From: Heliopora coerulea
Taxonomy: Eukaryota > Cnidaria > Anthozoa > Scleralcyonacea > Helioporidae
Direction: 5' to 3'
NCBI GenBank assembly: GCA_030142905.1
Contig: JASJOG010000184.1
Coordinates: 186,001-250,000 of the forward strand
DNA: 64,000 nt
The notes under the pieces were generated by a model. That model made no database searches. It had not been told where the DNA came from and was given only the letters and a program-made list of their open reading frames with translations. Every line of letters starts with the position of its first letter. The first letter of the stretch is position 1. A program made the position numbers and the translations under genes. Below are positions 30,701-42,904 of this stretch, one piece after another.

Positions 30701-31233
30701 AAGCCATTATATGGTGAGAACGCTAAGTTATTATTCACTGATACTGACAGCTTAATGTATGAAATTGCAACAGAAAATGTTTATAAAGATCTTTATAACA
30801 GCTCAAAGAAAGACTTATTTGACAATAGTGATTACCCAGTGAAATCAGAATATTACTTTAAAGATAATAAAAAAGTAATCGGAAAAAGGAAAGATGGAGC
30901 CGCTGGTGTACCAATAACTGAATTTGTTGGCCTCAAAAGTAAGATGTACAGTTACATGAAAGAAAATGAATCTGGAGGTAAAACCGGAAAGGAATAAAGA
31001 AAGCTGTCATTAAAAAGAAAATTAATCATAGCAATTACAGAGAGATGTTATTTACCAAACAACAACTCCATCATAAGATGAAAACAATAAGAAGTAATTA
31101 CCATGAATTGAAACGTTATGATAAAGTGTCACTGTCATACTTTGATGATAAGCGTTATTTGCTGGATGAAGGTGTGGGAAGTTAAGCATATAGACATTAT
31201 AAAATAAATGAGTCCAGTTGTAAAACTAATTAG
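27762..31233 (+). pseudogene. polB: Protein-primed-type family B DNA polymerase, Polinton copy 2, decayed
   Basis: The first 309 codons (27762-28691) are open. Exo I YADFEAI (28826), Exo II-like NLLGYDSHLIM (29258), Exo III YHDLYLKCDVLLLAD (29679), motif A MYLDANNLNGW (29956), motif B NNSVYGKTMEN (30449), and motif C with the catalytic DTDS intact (30740). Five stops and one frameshift are shared with copy 1, at 28675, 28903, 29025, 29109, 29838 and just before 30446. Private lesions are a 4 bp insertion near 28655, TAA at 29577 and a frameshift at about 30985. The shared lesions show it was dead before duplication. Confidence 0.9.
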
Positions 31234-31248
31234 TATAATATATGAGAC

Positions 31249-31492
31249 CAGAAGAAGAAACATCTGAGTCTGAAGAAAATATTAATATTACAACATTAAA
31301 CTTTTCTAATTTTTAATCATTAATAACCATTAAAAGTGCAAAAATGTTAACGAAGCTAGGGGTGTATATTCGCTGAATTAGGTGGGTCAAAAATACCATT
31401 TTTTTTTTTGTTTTTTTGAAAAAAGACCCTAAAATCCCTGTAGGGGGTACCTGATTTTCAACTGTGCTTATGCCCCTAATTTCTATACTACT
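31249..31492 (+). repeat. Polinton right terminal inverted repeat, copy 2
   Basis: Matches 8424-8663 directly and 22291-22524 in inverse. It contains a poly-T/G slippage tract (about 31400) that differs in all three TIRs. Confidence 0.9.
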
Positions 31493-32694
31493 CTAGTTCA
31501 TACAATAAATTTTTCTTTTGGAATGAAGAGAACTGATCGATCGACATTCTTCAGCAAATCAGAACGTAACGAAATTTTCCCTTTACTTGTAAATGTGGAA
31601 AATTAAACAGCAAATAATTTTCCAAAGTACGGTAGCTCGGAAGGCAAATCCGACAATTGGGGGGGGGCATTTGTCCCCCGCGATATATAGTTAGAAAAGG
31701 CCCTGTTCCTGGCATACTGGAAAGTTGGTAGAGGTGAAAAACATGACCACCCGACAACTTCAAAAAGTATAAAATAAAACATATTCCGAAGAATAAAGTA
31801 ATCTTGAGAACTCAAAATATGAACCAATGCAAGATAAAACTATTGTTGAAACTGTGATATTTCGACTTTATTTCAAAGCCATTTTATTCTTCGGAATATT
31901 TTTTATTTTATACTTTGTGAAAAACATGATATCAAGAACTTTGCACTATTTGCACAATATTTCATGTATGTGAAGTGATTTGTCCAGGCTATAGTGGTCT
32001 TGTGGAAGGTTGTTTGTTGTGTTTGTAGTGACTGACGTTTCGCCGGCCTCACTGGCGGCGGTCATCTTCAGAGTGTAAAAGATATGACCGGCTCTGAGGC
32101 CGTCGAAGTGTTAGTCGCTGAAAACACTTCAAACATTTTTTTTTCTCTCAAGACTACTCTAAACTGGGTGATCAACTTTCTCTAACATGTACTAATTCTC
32201 CCTGGCTCAGTCCATTTACTTCATTTCCACTACCTGATATGCTATCATATCACTTCATATAATAGTTTTGTCACTAGTTTTCAATTTAGTAATTTCTATA
32301 CTAAAAAAATTTGATCGAAATGAAAAGCGCGCCGTTACCCTGGATTGTTTTCTTTCTCTTTCTCATCATTTTCTATAGTCGGGGCATGTCCTGATGGTCT
32401 ATATTTCCAAAACTAATTTTGTATAGTAAATATCATAGCTTGGTGTTGCCATAAGAATGAACATTCTCTCACGATTGCAACACCCCCAAAAAAGTATCCT
32501 GATTGCTCTGTAAATTCCAGAAAATGTTTTTGAGTCTAAAAGAAGTTGATTGTAGCGCATGCACTCATACCCACTAAAATAAAAATACCACGAGTCAAGG
32601 GCAATTTAGTAAGAGCGGTTTGTAAGCGTCCGCTAAACTGCACTCTGGCTCAAGTAAGTTTATCCATTACTACTACAAAAATTTTTTCTTGTAG
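31493..32694 (+). other. Intron before Ig exon A' (unit 2)
   Basis: Counterpart of 8664-9870, with the foldback hairpin at 31764-31916 and the imperfect hairpin at 32037-32119. No gene; ends with acceptor TTTTCTTGTAG. Confidence 0.6.
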
Positions 32695-33078
32695 ATGGAA
32701 AGGCATTTCAAAACCCAATCATCATGAGTAATTCAAGCCAAAACCCAACCATGAACAATCGATCGACCTTAACCGTCGAGCCTGGTGCCAAAGTTCAACT
32801 ACTTTGCGTGGTTGCAGGATATTATTATATTTATTGGTATAAAGACAAAGTGACACCAGAAAATAAGCTACAGGAGTGTGACAAAGACAAAGTGACACCA
32901 GCAAATATGCTATGTAGCAACTTTTATGTATTAAACCCTGACAAGCCCAACTATACAAGACAACTCGAATTGGAAGTAAAAAACTTCAGCAAAGTCGATG
33001 AAGGGTCGTACATTTGCCACGTTAACAGGCCACTCGTGAAGTGGGTTGCTACTGACGAAGTTCTAATTACCATGAAAG
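32695..33078 (+). CDS. Receptor tyrosine kinase, Ig-like exon A' (unit 2)
   Basis: Same length (384), splice sites and 1-1 phase as exon A. The Ig hallmarks are closer to canonical here: VQLLCVVAG, IYWYKDK and KVDEGSYICHV. The 42 bp internal duplication is also present, so it predates the segmental duplication. Eight amino acid differences from exon A fall in several parts of the domain. Confidence 0.85.
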
Positions 33079-34501
33079 GTAATGTTGTACAAACAGAGGG
33101 GTAGTGACAAGGAAGACATGGTTTCATGGTCCCTTCAGCGTTCGAAAACTGTTAAAATTGGAAATTGTGTTTTCATTGTTAGAATTTACAAAAGTTTAAA
33201 GCATCAGCAAATATTGACAACGAATCTCTTAGAATTAATGCAAAAAGGTAGAAATTCCTAAATCTCGTCAACATTCATCCTTTCCCGGGAGGATGTTCCG
33301 TTGTTGACTAAACTGGTCTTACGTTAGCCAGAGTAAAATAAAAGAACACCGATCGTACCGGGAAAGAGTTATAACAAATAGTTATGACCCTTAACCGGCA
33401 GGATATCTCCTATTGATGAGTAAAACCGTCCAGGATTAGCCAGATGATTGACTCAGATAAAATCATAGATGATTGATCCTACCGAGAAAGAGTTAGATTG
33501 AAAATCTTTCAAACTTTTTACAACAAAGTTATTTTTAACTTTTCTTCCCTTTAAGGAAACTTGGTTACTTCCAGGTGGTCTAACCCTTAACCAAAGCCTA
33601 ATCCTGACCCTAACCCTATCCCCAAATCGAACCCAAATTCAAAAATTAATTCTAATCCCATCTCGATTCCCAACTCTATTCTCAACTCGAATCCCAACTT
33701 GAGTCCCAACTCAAATTCTAACTCGAGTTCTTGCCGTCGACGATAGATTTCTGTAACAGATGATTTAGGGAGGCAAGTCAGACGACGTCGTGTTAAGAAC
33801 CTGAAAGGACCTTTGGTGACCCTAGTGTACAATTAACCCTTCCCACTAACGAGTAAATCGTTAGACATTAGTCAGATTAAAAGGTAAAATGGCCGTCACC
33901 GTCAGGAAAATACGGCTGTTACTTAGGCTCTCAATTCATATGCTTGAATAACTACGACAGATCAATGACCCCCGAGAGGTTCACGAGACACTGCATGGTA
34001 AGCCTGAAATTCTTAAAGGTTTTTTCTACATTTTTTATGCATGCCTATCTGCCAAAGTAAAGTTTTTTAATTTAATCTATTCAAATTTATGCATTCATTT
34101 TCTGTGATTCAAAATTCTGCTAAAGCAAAAGAACTGGTACATGCTGAAAGGCAGCTGTAGCATGAGAATGGTTCGATCATACGGTGCATTATCCAAATTA
34201 CGAATACCTGATTCGTTCCGGTAAAATGGAATATAAAATTTTGTAAAGTTTCGCCTTCAAGTTGTAATCTCTCCCATTGCTTCCTTGACTCGGGAGACAG
34301 CATTAGATCGTGCAGTTTCATTATCACTCTTACTTGAGGACATACGTTCTGTTTTTCGTTTTGATAAAGTTTCTTAGTTTTAAACTTTCTTTGGGTTATT
34401 CATCCTTTCTTCCGCTATAAATTCATATTATTATTATTATTACACAGTATTTCCAGTATCTCGTTGTCAAAGACTTTCATTTTTTCCCCTTAAAGCCGCA
34501 G
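33079..34501 (+). other. Intron between exons A' and B'
   Basis: Holds two GAGTAAA-type dispersed repeats (33299-33337, 33409-33462), a degenerate 12-mer array (33586-33720, AACTCGAATCCC-like, with CTAACCC-like start) and a further dispersed repeat copy (33841-33880). Most of this interval (from about 33683) is missing from unit 1. Ends with acceptor AAGCCGCAG. Confidence 0.6.
33586..33720 (+). repeat. Degenerate ~12 bp tandem repeat
   Basis: Successive variants of AACTCGAATCCC / AACTCAAATTCT. The first part resembles CTAACCC telomere-type sequence but is not an array of it. The repetitive Glu/Leu/Gly-rich minus-strand frame here is a by-product of the repeat. Confidence 0.7.
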
Positions 34502-34771
34502 AAAAACCGACGTTTCTGAAATTTCCAATGGAATCCATTACAAAGAAAGAAGGAGAAAGTTTATTGGAGGAAATCGTTGTAAGTGGCGTGCCAAAACCAC
34601 GTGTTTCCTGTAAAAAAACAACCAAGGACAACACGGTGACTCCTCTTAGTAGTAAAAACTCTATATCGATTGCCCATTTAACATTTTCCAGAGATAATGG
34701 GACCAGATTTGACTGCAATGCAAGCAACACCAAAGGTTTTATCCGTGAACATTTTTCTCTGAATATTCTAG
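34502..34771 (+). CDS. Receptor tyrosine kinase, Ig-like exon B' (unit 2 only)
   Basis: Acceptor AAAGCCGCAG, donor TCTAG|GTAAGT. 270 bases, phase 1 at both ends. The fold pattern is Ig-like (KPTFLKFPMES...GVPKPRVSCKKT...FSRDNGTRFDCNASNTKG), with only the second canonical cysteine clear. The first cysteine position is aliphatic, and the tryptophan position reads cysteine (VSC). The domain may lack the usual disulfide or pair differently. Its duplicate in unit 1 was removed by deletion at about 11112-11138. Confidence 0.75.
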
Positions 34772-36128
34772 GTAAGTAATGAAAAGTAAAATAGTACATG
34801 TCGTTTTGTCCCTGAATTGCTAAAGAACATATTTAATCAAATTAAAAGAGAGATGGTGCAAAGCTTGTAAAATAGGAAAACAAAATATTGACCTTCTGAA
34901 GAAAACCCTTCAACACCTCATAGTTCGCTTTACGAAAGGACTTTTCCACAAAAGGTTTGTATTATTGTAATTTCTGTCTGCCTTCTTTCCAAGCAGCTTA
35001 CCCTATTTCTTAACAAGTTTCTTACGCAGTAGCTCAGCATGAAATTTTTAGTAACAAATACAATAAAAACGGCTGAAGTGTATAGGATAGGGATTGATTT
35101 AAAAGTAGGAGGGGGAATCGGGAGCTAAGAACGAGGAACGTAAAAACCGGGAATTGTCAAACCGTAATATTTGAAACATTGAACGGAAAAATCCAAATGT
35201 TTCAAAATCAGAATCGGAAAATTCTAGAATTCTTAAAAAAACGGAACAAGAAAACTGAAAATAAGCTCTCCCCGAAAAAGCCCTTTGAACAAATATTTGT
35301 CAATGGCTTTATTTTTGTATATCTCTGGTACTTGCTCGCTTCTTGTACCAGCATGACAGTTATAGTTGGCAACCACATTTTGTGATTGTCACATCTAGAT
35401 ATCATGAAGAAATAGTTAAAGTCTTGTTGCTGATTGTTTTCGAGATACATCCATTCGAACCAAGTAAATTGAAGGACAACTAGGACAATTCTGAATCCGA
35501 CTTACAACAATGAATTAGGATGTAACTTCTTTTGTTGTTTCATCATGAATTATGATAAACTTATCAACCGAGAGCGAGGTCCTTACGTCAAGGTATTTCT
35601 CGAAGGTTTTCGTACAACACCAAGCGACGAAGGAATGGGGTCTGCGCGAAAAATGGAAGGCAAATACTTTCCAATACGTACCGAGCAAAGAAGGTTAAAA
35701 AGGAGTGGATTATATAGCATTTGGTTAGTTATCCTCCCACTTTTAGCTGAGTTTTTGTCGTCGAATTTTGCTGTTTAACGTACCTCGTAACTAGTTATAC
35801 CTCTTGTTTCCACCAGTTAAACATTCATAAAATTCATTAAACGTTCATTGAACTGTATTACAATTGCTTTTAAGAAAATGAAGATACCTAATTCTCCTTA
35901 TTCAGCCCCAGGGTTGGACTCGCCATTGTACAGTAGAACTAAAGTCAGCCATTGTTCTGTGGCACAATGGCCAGTCCTAGGCTGCTCAGCCCAGACATTT
36001 TCCCGCCAGAACCTACCGGAATAAAAAGTGTATTGGACCGGGGAGTCCAATAACGTAAAATATCGGACCATTGAGTAATCAATTCGCACACATAGTTTTC
36101 CGCGCTTACAAAGAAACAAGCTCAGTCA
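34772..36128 (+). other. Intron after exon B'
   Basis: From 35185 on, matches 11138-12062 in unit 1. No coding exon recognised. The open frames at 35179-35385 and 35545-35778 are conserved only as duplicated sequence. Confidence 0.5.
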
Positions 36129-36551
36129 TATAATAATAATGGTAATAGTAATAATGATATATGATTGTAGTGGATAAAGTTAATAAATATTGTGAGATCA
36201 TTAACTTCGCCATACCGTATGATAGCAAAACTGAGTTAAAAGAACAAGAGAAAATCGAAAAGTATCAAGATCTGCGGAGAGAGTTAAAGAAAATGTGGAA
36301 TATAAAAGTAAACATCACACCAATTGTAATGGGAGCGATGGGAGCAATTCCAAAGAAGCTGCAGAAACGATTAGAGCAGTTGGGAATAAAGACACGGCTG
36401 GTAGAACCACAGAAAAGTGCTATATTATACACTGCGAGAATACTACGAAAGGTCCTTGAAATTTGAGGAGGATTGTTGCCACCAAACTTTAAGAAGAAAC
36501 CATTGGCCAAAACAACAAACCAATGTGCAATAACATCATAATAATAATAAT
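36129..36551 (+). mobile_element. 5'-truncated non-LTR retrotransposon in a TAA repeat (unit 2)
   Basis: Counterpart of 12063-12477 with TAA-type repeats at both edges. The C-terminal endonuclease-region frame is open here (36161-36466, INFAIPYDSKTELKEQEKIE to ARILRKVLEI), including the tryptophan that is a stop in unit 1. 5' truncation is typical of target-primed reverse transcription. Confidence 0.7.
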
Positions 36552-39500
36552 GGTTCCATATGGTTTATCATGGCTGGGGTGGTTGTGGAGGATAAGCTCT
36601 CCACTTCCTATAAAGTTCCCCAATATCCTGCGTCAAATAAAGCTTCTGACAATCAAGTCCAACTCCTGGCCTTCTTTTGGCGGAGCCGTTTTAACCAACA
36701 GGAGAATGGCGAAAGGCGGGTGTCTGGCGCCTAAAAGCCAGTAGCTTCGGGTAGGTGAGGCTCGTCAGTTTTGGTCAACAGCCCACATAAGAGAAGGCAA
36801 ACTCTGATTTCACAGGGTAGGTGGGGCTCTTTAACCTTGGTTTGTAGCCCACCTAGGAGAAGAACAACTCTGATTTCAAAACCAGGGTGGGTGGGGCTCT
36901 ATAACCGTAGAAGGTAACTCACCTAATGGTGGATCCATGAAGATAGCAACCATAAACCCTGATACCTTGAAATTCCAGGCTGGCATCTGTTGGGGTAATA
37001 GTTTGCCATATCATTCTCATTTATATGATGCAAAGAAAACATAAGAACTTAGACAACGACGTGAATGGGGCTGGATCTGTCATTGAAGATCTCTCGTCCA
37101 GCAGGTTTTCTGTGGAACAGCAGCTCAGGCCCGGTCGTAATAATGCTACTGCTGTCATTACAGGAATGAAATGGACAAAGGAGGTAAACGTGGCTGTTAT
37201 GGAATGTTTCTATTTAAGTAAACCATTTACAGAAGAAAGGAAATCTATTCGTGGTTACAGGCAAAGAATGCATAGAATATAGAAAGAGAGAGAATTATTT
37301 TCAGTATCAGAGCAGAGATTGAGTGACCAGGCAAGAATGATTAGAAAAAGTGAGTGGTTAACGGCAATTGAATTGGAAGAAATAAGAAGAAGAATGATAC
37401 AGGAAGAAGAGAGAGGTGAAGAGGACTTGGAAATGAATACAACCACAGTGGAAACAGAAGAAAAAAATGACAATAACAGTAAGGATTGCACCAATAGAAC
37501 TAATAATGGACAAGGGATAGAAAATGTAGAAGAGAATAATGTGAACAAGCAGAGTGCCAATACCGAAACATAGTATTGAATGATCTTGAAAATGCATCAA
37601 ATGAAGAGAAGGAAATGGTCAGAAAGACAGTAGAGTTAATGAATAATCCAGACAGAGAAGGTGACTATGATTTTAGGGAAGTGAATAAAAAAGAGTTGTG
37701 GAAGAAACAAGAAAGGTTAACAACGTGTTGAAGTATATAGGAACTAGCAATATTACAGAAACTAATAGGTTACTGAAAGCTATTAGTATGTTAGTGGCGG
37801 AGAGGATAAGGATAAAGAAGAAAAATACATCAAAAAGAAATACGGAGCCATGGTGAAAGAGACCGATTGTTAATGATATTAAGCAAATACAAAAAGACTT
37901 AGCAATACTGGAACGTAAGCGAAGAAGAGAATTAAGAAGGGAAGGAAAGTATAAAGTATTGGAAAGGAAGTATGACTTAAAAACCAATGGTTTGACAGTT
38001 GCTATTGAGGAGTTGAAGCAAAGAGTAATTGCAAAAAAGACGAAGGTAAAAAGGTACGAGCAAAGAATAAAACAGTATAGGCAAAATAGATTGTTCAGTG
38101 TGGATCAGAAGAGATTTTACCTAGAAATAAATGGGGAACCCAGGCAAGAAAAGATCATACCTAACGCCGAAGAGAGCAAAAGGTTCTGGGGAGGAATTTG
38201 GGATGAAGTGAAAGACCACAATAAGCAAGCAGAATCATTGAAATAAACCAAGGAGAATGTAACATACCCTTCACAAGACGATCTACACATAACTAAGGAG
38301 AAAGTTGAGAGGCAATGCAGGAAGATGCCTAATTCAAACATTCAAAGAATAGCGGATCAGATGGAAAAATCTTAAATGATGAAGACGAACTTCCGGAACG
38401 GATGACGTCTGGCAGAACTGTGTTATGTGTGAAGGACCCAACAAAGGGTGACAGTGCAGACAACTTTAGACCTATAACTTGTTTGCCTTTAATGTAGAAG
38501 CTCATGACTGGGATTATAGCAGAAAGTGTATGTGGGTTTTTGGAGGGCAACATGGTGTTGCCAAATGAGCAAAATGGATGAAAGAGAAAGAGTAGGGGAA
38601 CTAAAGACCAATTAATTATAGATACGATGGTGCTGAAAGACTGCAGAAGGAGAAATACCAACCTGGCTATGGCCTGGATAGATTATAGAAAAGCCTATAT
38701 GATACCACACTCGTGGATCACTGAATGTTTAGAAATGTTTGGAATTGCTAAGAACGTGAAACGGTTTATAAGTCACAGTATGTCTCAATGGAAAACAGAA
38801 TTGATATCATGTGGAGAGAGGTTAGGACAGGTACAAGTCAGGAGAGGTATATTTCAGGGGGATAGTCTATCTCCGTTATTGGTTGTACTATGTGTAATAC
38901 CACTGAGTCTAGTGTTAAGGAATGTGAAAGCGGGATACGAGTTCAAAGGTAAACAACAAAAGATCAATAACTTGTTATTTATGAATGATCTAAAATTATA
39001 TGGTATAAGTGAAGTTCAAATTGATTCCTTGGTCAAGACTATACAACTCGTTGGTACAAAGATCGGAATGGAATTTGGTATCAAGAAATGTGGAGTGTTG
39101 ATCCTGAAAAGAAGAAAGGTTGTAGAGTGTGAAGGTATTGTTTTGCCAAATGGGGAAACGATGAAAATTATTAAAGATGAGGTATATAAATATTTGGGGA
39201 TCTTAGAGATGGACAAAATTAAGGAAGAGGCAATGATAAATAGGTTCAAGAAAGAATATTTGAGAAAATTTCGATTGATTTTAAGGTCAAAACTGAATGG
39301 AAAAAATAAGTTTCAAGCGATCAACAGGTGGGCGGTAGCAGTACTCAGGTATGGAGCAGGAATTGTTAAATGGAGGAATGAGGAGTCACAAAGCTTAGAT
39401 AGAAAGTCGAGGAACTTCCTAACAGTGCATGGTACCTTTCATTCCAGGAGTGATGTAGATAGGTTATATCTACCAGGAAGAAAAGGAAGAAGAGGGCTAA

Positions 39501-40522
39501 TGAGTTGTGAAAGTTGTGTACGAGGAGAAGAGAATGGGATAGGGTGGTACGTTAAGAATACCGTTGAGCCGCTGTTAGTACTGGTTAGACGAGAGAGTAT
39601 AATCAATACGGAAGAATGTGTGACAAAAGAGGAGTACAAGAGAAGTAAGACAGGAAGGAGAGCAGAAGTGGAGCAATAAGAAGATGTATGGACAATATGT
39701 AGGGAGCCAAGTGATGGCATTGACAAGGAGAAGAGGTGGTTGTGGTTGAAAAACAGTGATTTAAAAGCAGAAACAGAAGCTCTTACCTGTCTGAGCAAGA
39801 ACAGACATTAAGAACTAACTACATCAAGTTCAACATAGATGACTGTTGAATCACCCCTATGTCGAATGTGTTGTGAAAAAGGTAAAATCGTGGGACATTT
39901 GATTAGCGGATGCAAAAAGCTCGCTAAAAGGGAATATAAAAGACATGACAACGCGGCAGGAATAGTTCATTGGACATTATGTAAGAAATATGGCTTGGAG
40001 CGAGCAGCTCGTTGGTATGATCATACCCCGAAAGGAGTGGTGGAATCTGATGAGATAGAGGTGTTATGGGATTTCATGATACAGTGTGATCATCACATAG
40101 AATGTCAAAAACCTGATATAGTTGTTGTGGAGAAAGAAGAAAAGAAATGTTTAATTGTTGACATTGCCATCCCTGATGATAAAAATGTTGGAGTGAAAGA
40201 AGAGGAGAGGGTTCAGAAGTATGACGAGCTAAAATGGGAAATTAAAGAGTTGTGGTCAATGAAGAGGGTAGATGTAGTACCAGTAGTTATCGGAGCGCTT
40301 GGTACTGTGAGCAAGAAGCTGGAAAAATGGATAGATAGGATAGGAATAAAACTTAATATAGAACATCTCCAGAAGACTTCGATTTTGGGAACAGCGAGGA
40401 TATTAAGAAAGACCCTAGAAAGTTGAGTGGACCAATGTCACCCTAGACTACTGGCTGTAGATGGCTGACATCGAGGATTACCAGCAGAACATCAAGCTGT
40501 GAAAATTGAGATAATAATAATG
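36552..40522 (+). mobile_element. REL-endonuclease non-LTR retrotransposon (R4/Dong-like), unit 2
   Basis: Counterpart of 12478-16212 and the better preserved copy, because the RT segment deleted in unit 1 is present. It starts after ATAATAATAATGG and ends ATAATAATAATG at 40522. The same leader motifs appear at 36760-36930. Confidence 0.8.
37025..40426 (+). pseudogene. Non-LTR polyprotein: Myb-like, RT, CCHC, restriction-like endonuclease (unit 2, broken)
   Basis: Myb-like segment 37170-37400 (MKWTKEVNVAVMECFYLSKP; EWLTAIELEEIRRR). A long open RT frame, 38627-39679, holds [24 protein letters not shown] and [11 protein letters not shown], in which the first catalytic aspartate of the FxDD box is asparagine. 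The following [11 protein letters not shown] and [11 protein letters not shown] are thumb-side motifs. A CCHC-like knuckle (CRMCCEKGKIVGHLISGCKK) and the endonuclease core with KPDIVVVEKEEKKCLIVDIA lie in the frame 39839-40426. Stops at 37279, 37571, 37731, 38244 and 38494 and frameshifts inactivate it. Confidence 0.85.
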
Positions 40523-40562
40523 TAAAAACAAGTATTGAAAATTTACTTATTTATATAATATA

Positions 40563-41026
40563 CAGGCGTTCTCCAATTTACGACGATCCCGACCTACGAT
40601 GATCCGCCGTTACGACGCGATGTCCTACAATATCTACAGTAATTGTACGTATTCTTAAATTCGGGGTTCGTAGTTAGGCGTCGTAACTACGAAGCGCAAC
40701 GTAAAGTGCGTAAAGTAGTTCGCTGCGGCGTTGGAAGACACTGGAGTGGCGTAGGGATACGACAAATAGCGTGGGTCATTACGTAGTCGAGCGCCATATT
40801 GGTTGATTGTTCTTTGCGTTATGATGTGATTGTGCTACGTTTACGTCATTTTTTTGGAACTTTTTGCCCTCCATTTTGGCTTCCAAACGTAAGGCATTTT
40901 TATTGCATTTGTTAACTTTTTTTATTGCATTTTTTTAAATAATAAGGGTAAATTCCGGTTTACGACAAAATCCGGCTTACGACACATCGTAGGAACTGAT
41001 CTCCGTCGTAAACCGGAGACTACCTG
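40563..41026. mobile_element. Tigger/pogo-like MITE (unit 2)
   Basis: Counterpart of 16250-16712 with TA flanks. The right TIR reads inward CAGGTAGTCTCCGGTTTACG. The transposase start remnant is changed here (CCATTTTGGCTTCCAAACG), so the ATG survives only in unit 1. Confidence 0.8.
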
Positions 41027-41198
41027 TATATATATATATTTATTCTACATTATCCTGTAAAAAGACTAAAGAGGTTAGACACTGTTCAAAACATCTAAGA
41101 AATATTCCTCGTAGTTATTATAAAACCTCCTTACCTCCACGGAATTTCGAGTGTTTCAGCTACTTTGGAATGAAGGAAAGGGGAATCTTTGAATGAAA

Positions 41199-41262
41199 AT
41201 GTGACTAAATGTAGTGAGTAAATGTGACTAAATGTGACCAAATGTGACTAAATGTGACTAAA
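41199..41262 (+). repeat. Minisatellite of AAATGTGACT units (unit 2)
   Basis: Same array as 16885-16952, upstream of exon C'. Confidence 0.85.
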
Positions 41263-41373
41263 ATGTTTATATATCGTAATAATCAATTGAGATGTGCCAA
41301 ATTTTGTTTTGGTAAAGAAGCCAAGGATGAATTCTTCCTGCTTTCATACTTGTTTGTCTCTTTTGTTTCGCAG

Positions 41374-41682
41374 TGGAACCAAAAATCAACAAAGATGAAA
41401 AGAATCGAATGAAAACAATTAGTCTGGATAAAACCACAAATCTTACATGTAAGATCGATGAAGCCAATCCAAAAACAGACATTCAATGGACTAAATCGAT
41501 GAGCAATAAGGACGCAAATTGGATTCCTATCAAAGCAAACGACGAAGCTGTTGAAATTTATCGAGAGATTTTGTCTGTGAAAAGTCAAACCGTATACCAG
41601 CTTTTCTACAAATGTGAGGCAAATAACAGTGAAGGGGAAGATAAATTTAAGTGGAAGGTTTTAGCTAAACAAGAAGGATCAG
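41374..41682 (+). CDS. Receptor tyrosine kinase, Ig-like exon C' (unit 2)
   Basis: Acceptor TTTCGCAG, donor ATCAG|GTAATA, 309 bases, phase 1-1. The domain hallmarks are as in exon C: NLTCKIDEANP, DIQWTKS, FYKCEANNSEGED. It is the last Ig exon before the membrane-spanning exon, so in the mature receptor it would be the membrane-proximal domain. Confidence 0.85.
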
Positions 41683-42904
41683 GTAATAACCAAATTCATC
41701 TCGAAAAAAAGACTAAGTATTATATAGAGCGACGGCTGGATGCGATGAGGTGAAAGACTTGTAGAATTTTAAAATTTTTAAGAAAGACAAATTTTTACAT
41801 TTAAAACTTATTGTCATCGAACCTGATCTATGAACACGTTTGTAGAGCTTTTAAATGCAAGTTAATTAGCCTACTTCAAACAATTTCTACATTTTAACGT
41901 TTATTATTTGGAGGTCTAAACAAATTCAATACCTTTAGGATCTTTATTGAGATTTTTTTCTGAGATGACCGGTGGAAACAACCACTTCTAAGAGCGCGAA
42001 AACAATACAAACAGCAGTGTGTAAGTCGGTCATTTGTGTCATGACAAAATATTGCCGGGACAGCTTGTAAGTCACCCATTTCCAAATGGCTTAATGCCCT
42101 AGACTTACGCGCTAAGAGTTGAAAAATACATGAACTTTTCAATTTTCAAGAACACTGGCCACTTTCAAAAGCAACCGTGTCAAATCAGTAGACATTGGAC
42201 TATGAACCAGGATAGTGAATGGAGGATAGCTATGTGAACAAAAGCTCTGCTTTTCATTATCAAAAATTTGCATTGGCTTAGGGAAATGGACCAAATTTGG
42301 ATGTGAACACTTGGTCAGAATCTTTTTTCAATCAATGAGAAACCCCGTTTTAAAGGGGATTTTACACTTTTCATCGCAGAAATAGGGAAAGAGAAATTTC
42401 AATATCGTTCATGACAAATTTTTGTTGAAATGACGAATTTTTAGAACTGCATAAAGGTGTTTGATCTGTGGATGCTTTGTAGGATAGTATGAATTTATCA
42501 TCCAGCAGAGAGTCCAAAAACGAAATGTATTTTTATATTACTGAAACTTTAGCATATCTGCTAAAACATCGCATGAACGTCATTAAAACTTTTCTTGCAT
42601 TCCTTGTGATTTGAGTGTCTGCCCACGTGACTGCTCAAAATGACTAGTCACGTGACTGCTCAAAATATAATCCATTTTACATGGATAGAAAAATTCTTAT
42701 CAAATATTACACTGTACACGTCTTCTGAGGGTATAAGTCAATGCCTACTTTTGTAAGGGGCTTGCATCACGTGACTTCTTGCTGCAAGTGGTCAATTAGT
42801 CTAGGCAACTCACGAGAATTTTGATCTGCAGAAAGTCCAACCGTTATACTATGTACTATTTTTATCCAGAACTATCATTCTTAAACCTTACCTATCTTAT
42901 AGGA
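41683..42904 (+). other. Intron after exon C' (unit 2)
   Basis: Counterpart of 17372-18592, with the same CACGTGAC cluster (about 42625-42775). No gene seen. Confidence 0.5.

Larger units (their letters stand above)
22291..31492. mobile_element. Polinton/Maverick-like element, copy 2 (both ends present)
   Basis: 9.2 kb bounded by about 235 bp terminal inverted repeats. Minus-strand left arm: small unknown protein, acidic coiled-coil protein, integrase, structural-type protein. Plus-strand right arm: a short broken gene, Bro-N/nuclease/zinc-finger, 79-aa membrane protein, membrane/coiled-coil protein, zinc ribbon, DNA polymerase B. Major capsid, penton, packaging ATPase and protease genes expected in full 15-20 kb Polintons are absent, so it is internally deleted. 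The flanks CATGCT and CTAGTT are not a clear 6 bp target duplication. It sits in an intron of the receptor gene. Confidence 0.9.

Noticed and set aside
22285..31500. 6 bp target duplication around Polinton copy 2
   Set aside because: CATGCT and CTAGTT share only three positions; the ends are too decayed or the element is rearranged.
33587..33832. Minus-strand ORF rich in Glu/Leu/Gly repeats
   Set aside because: Produced by the degenerate 12 bp tandem repeat; no start context, no homologue in unit 1.
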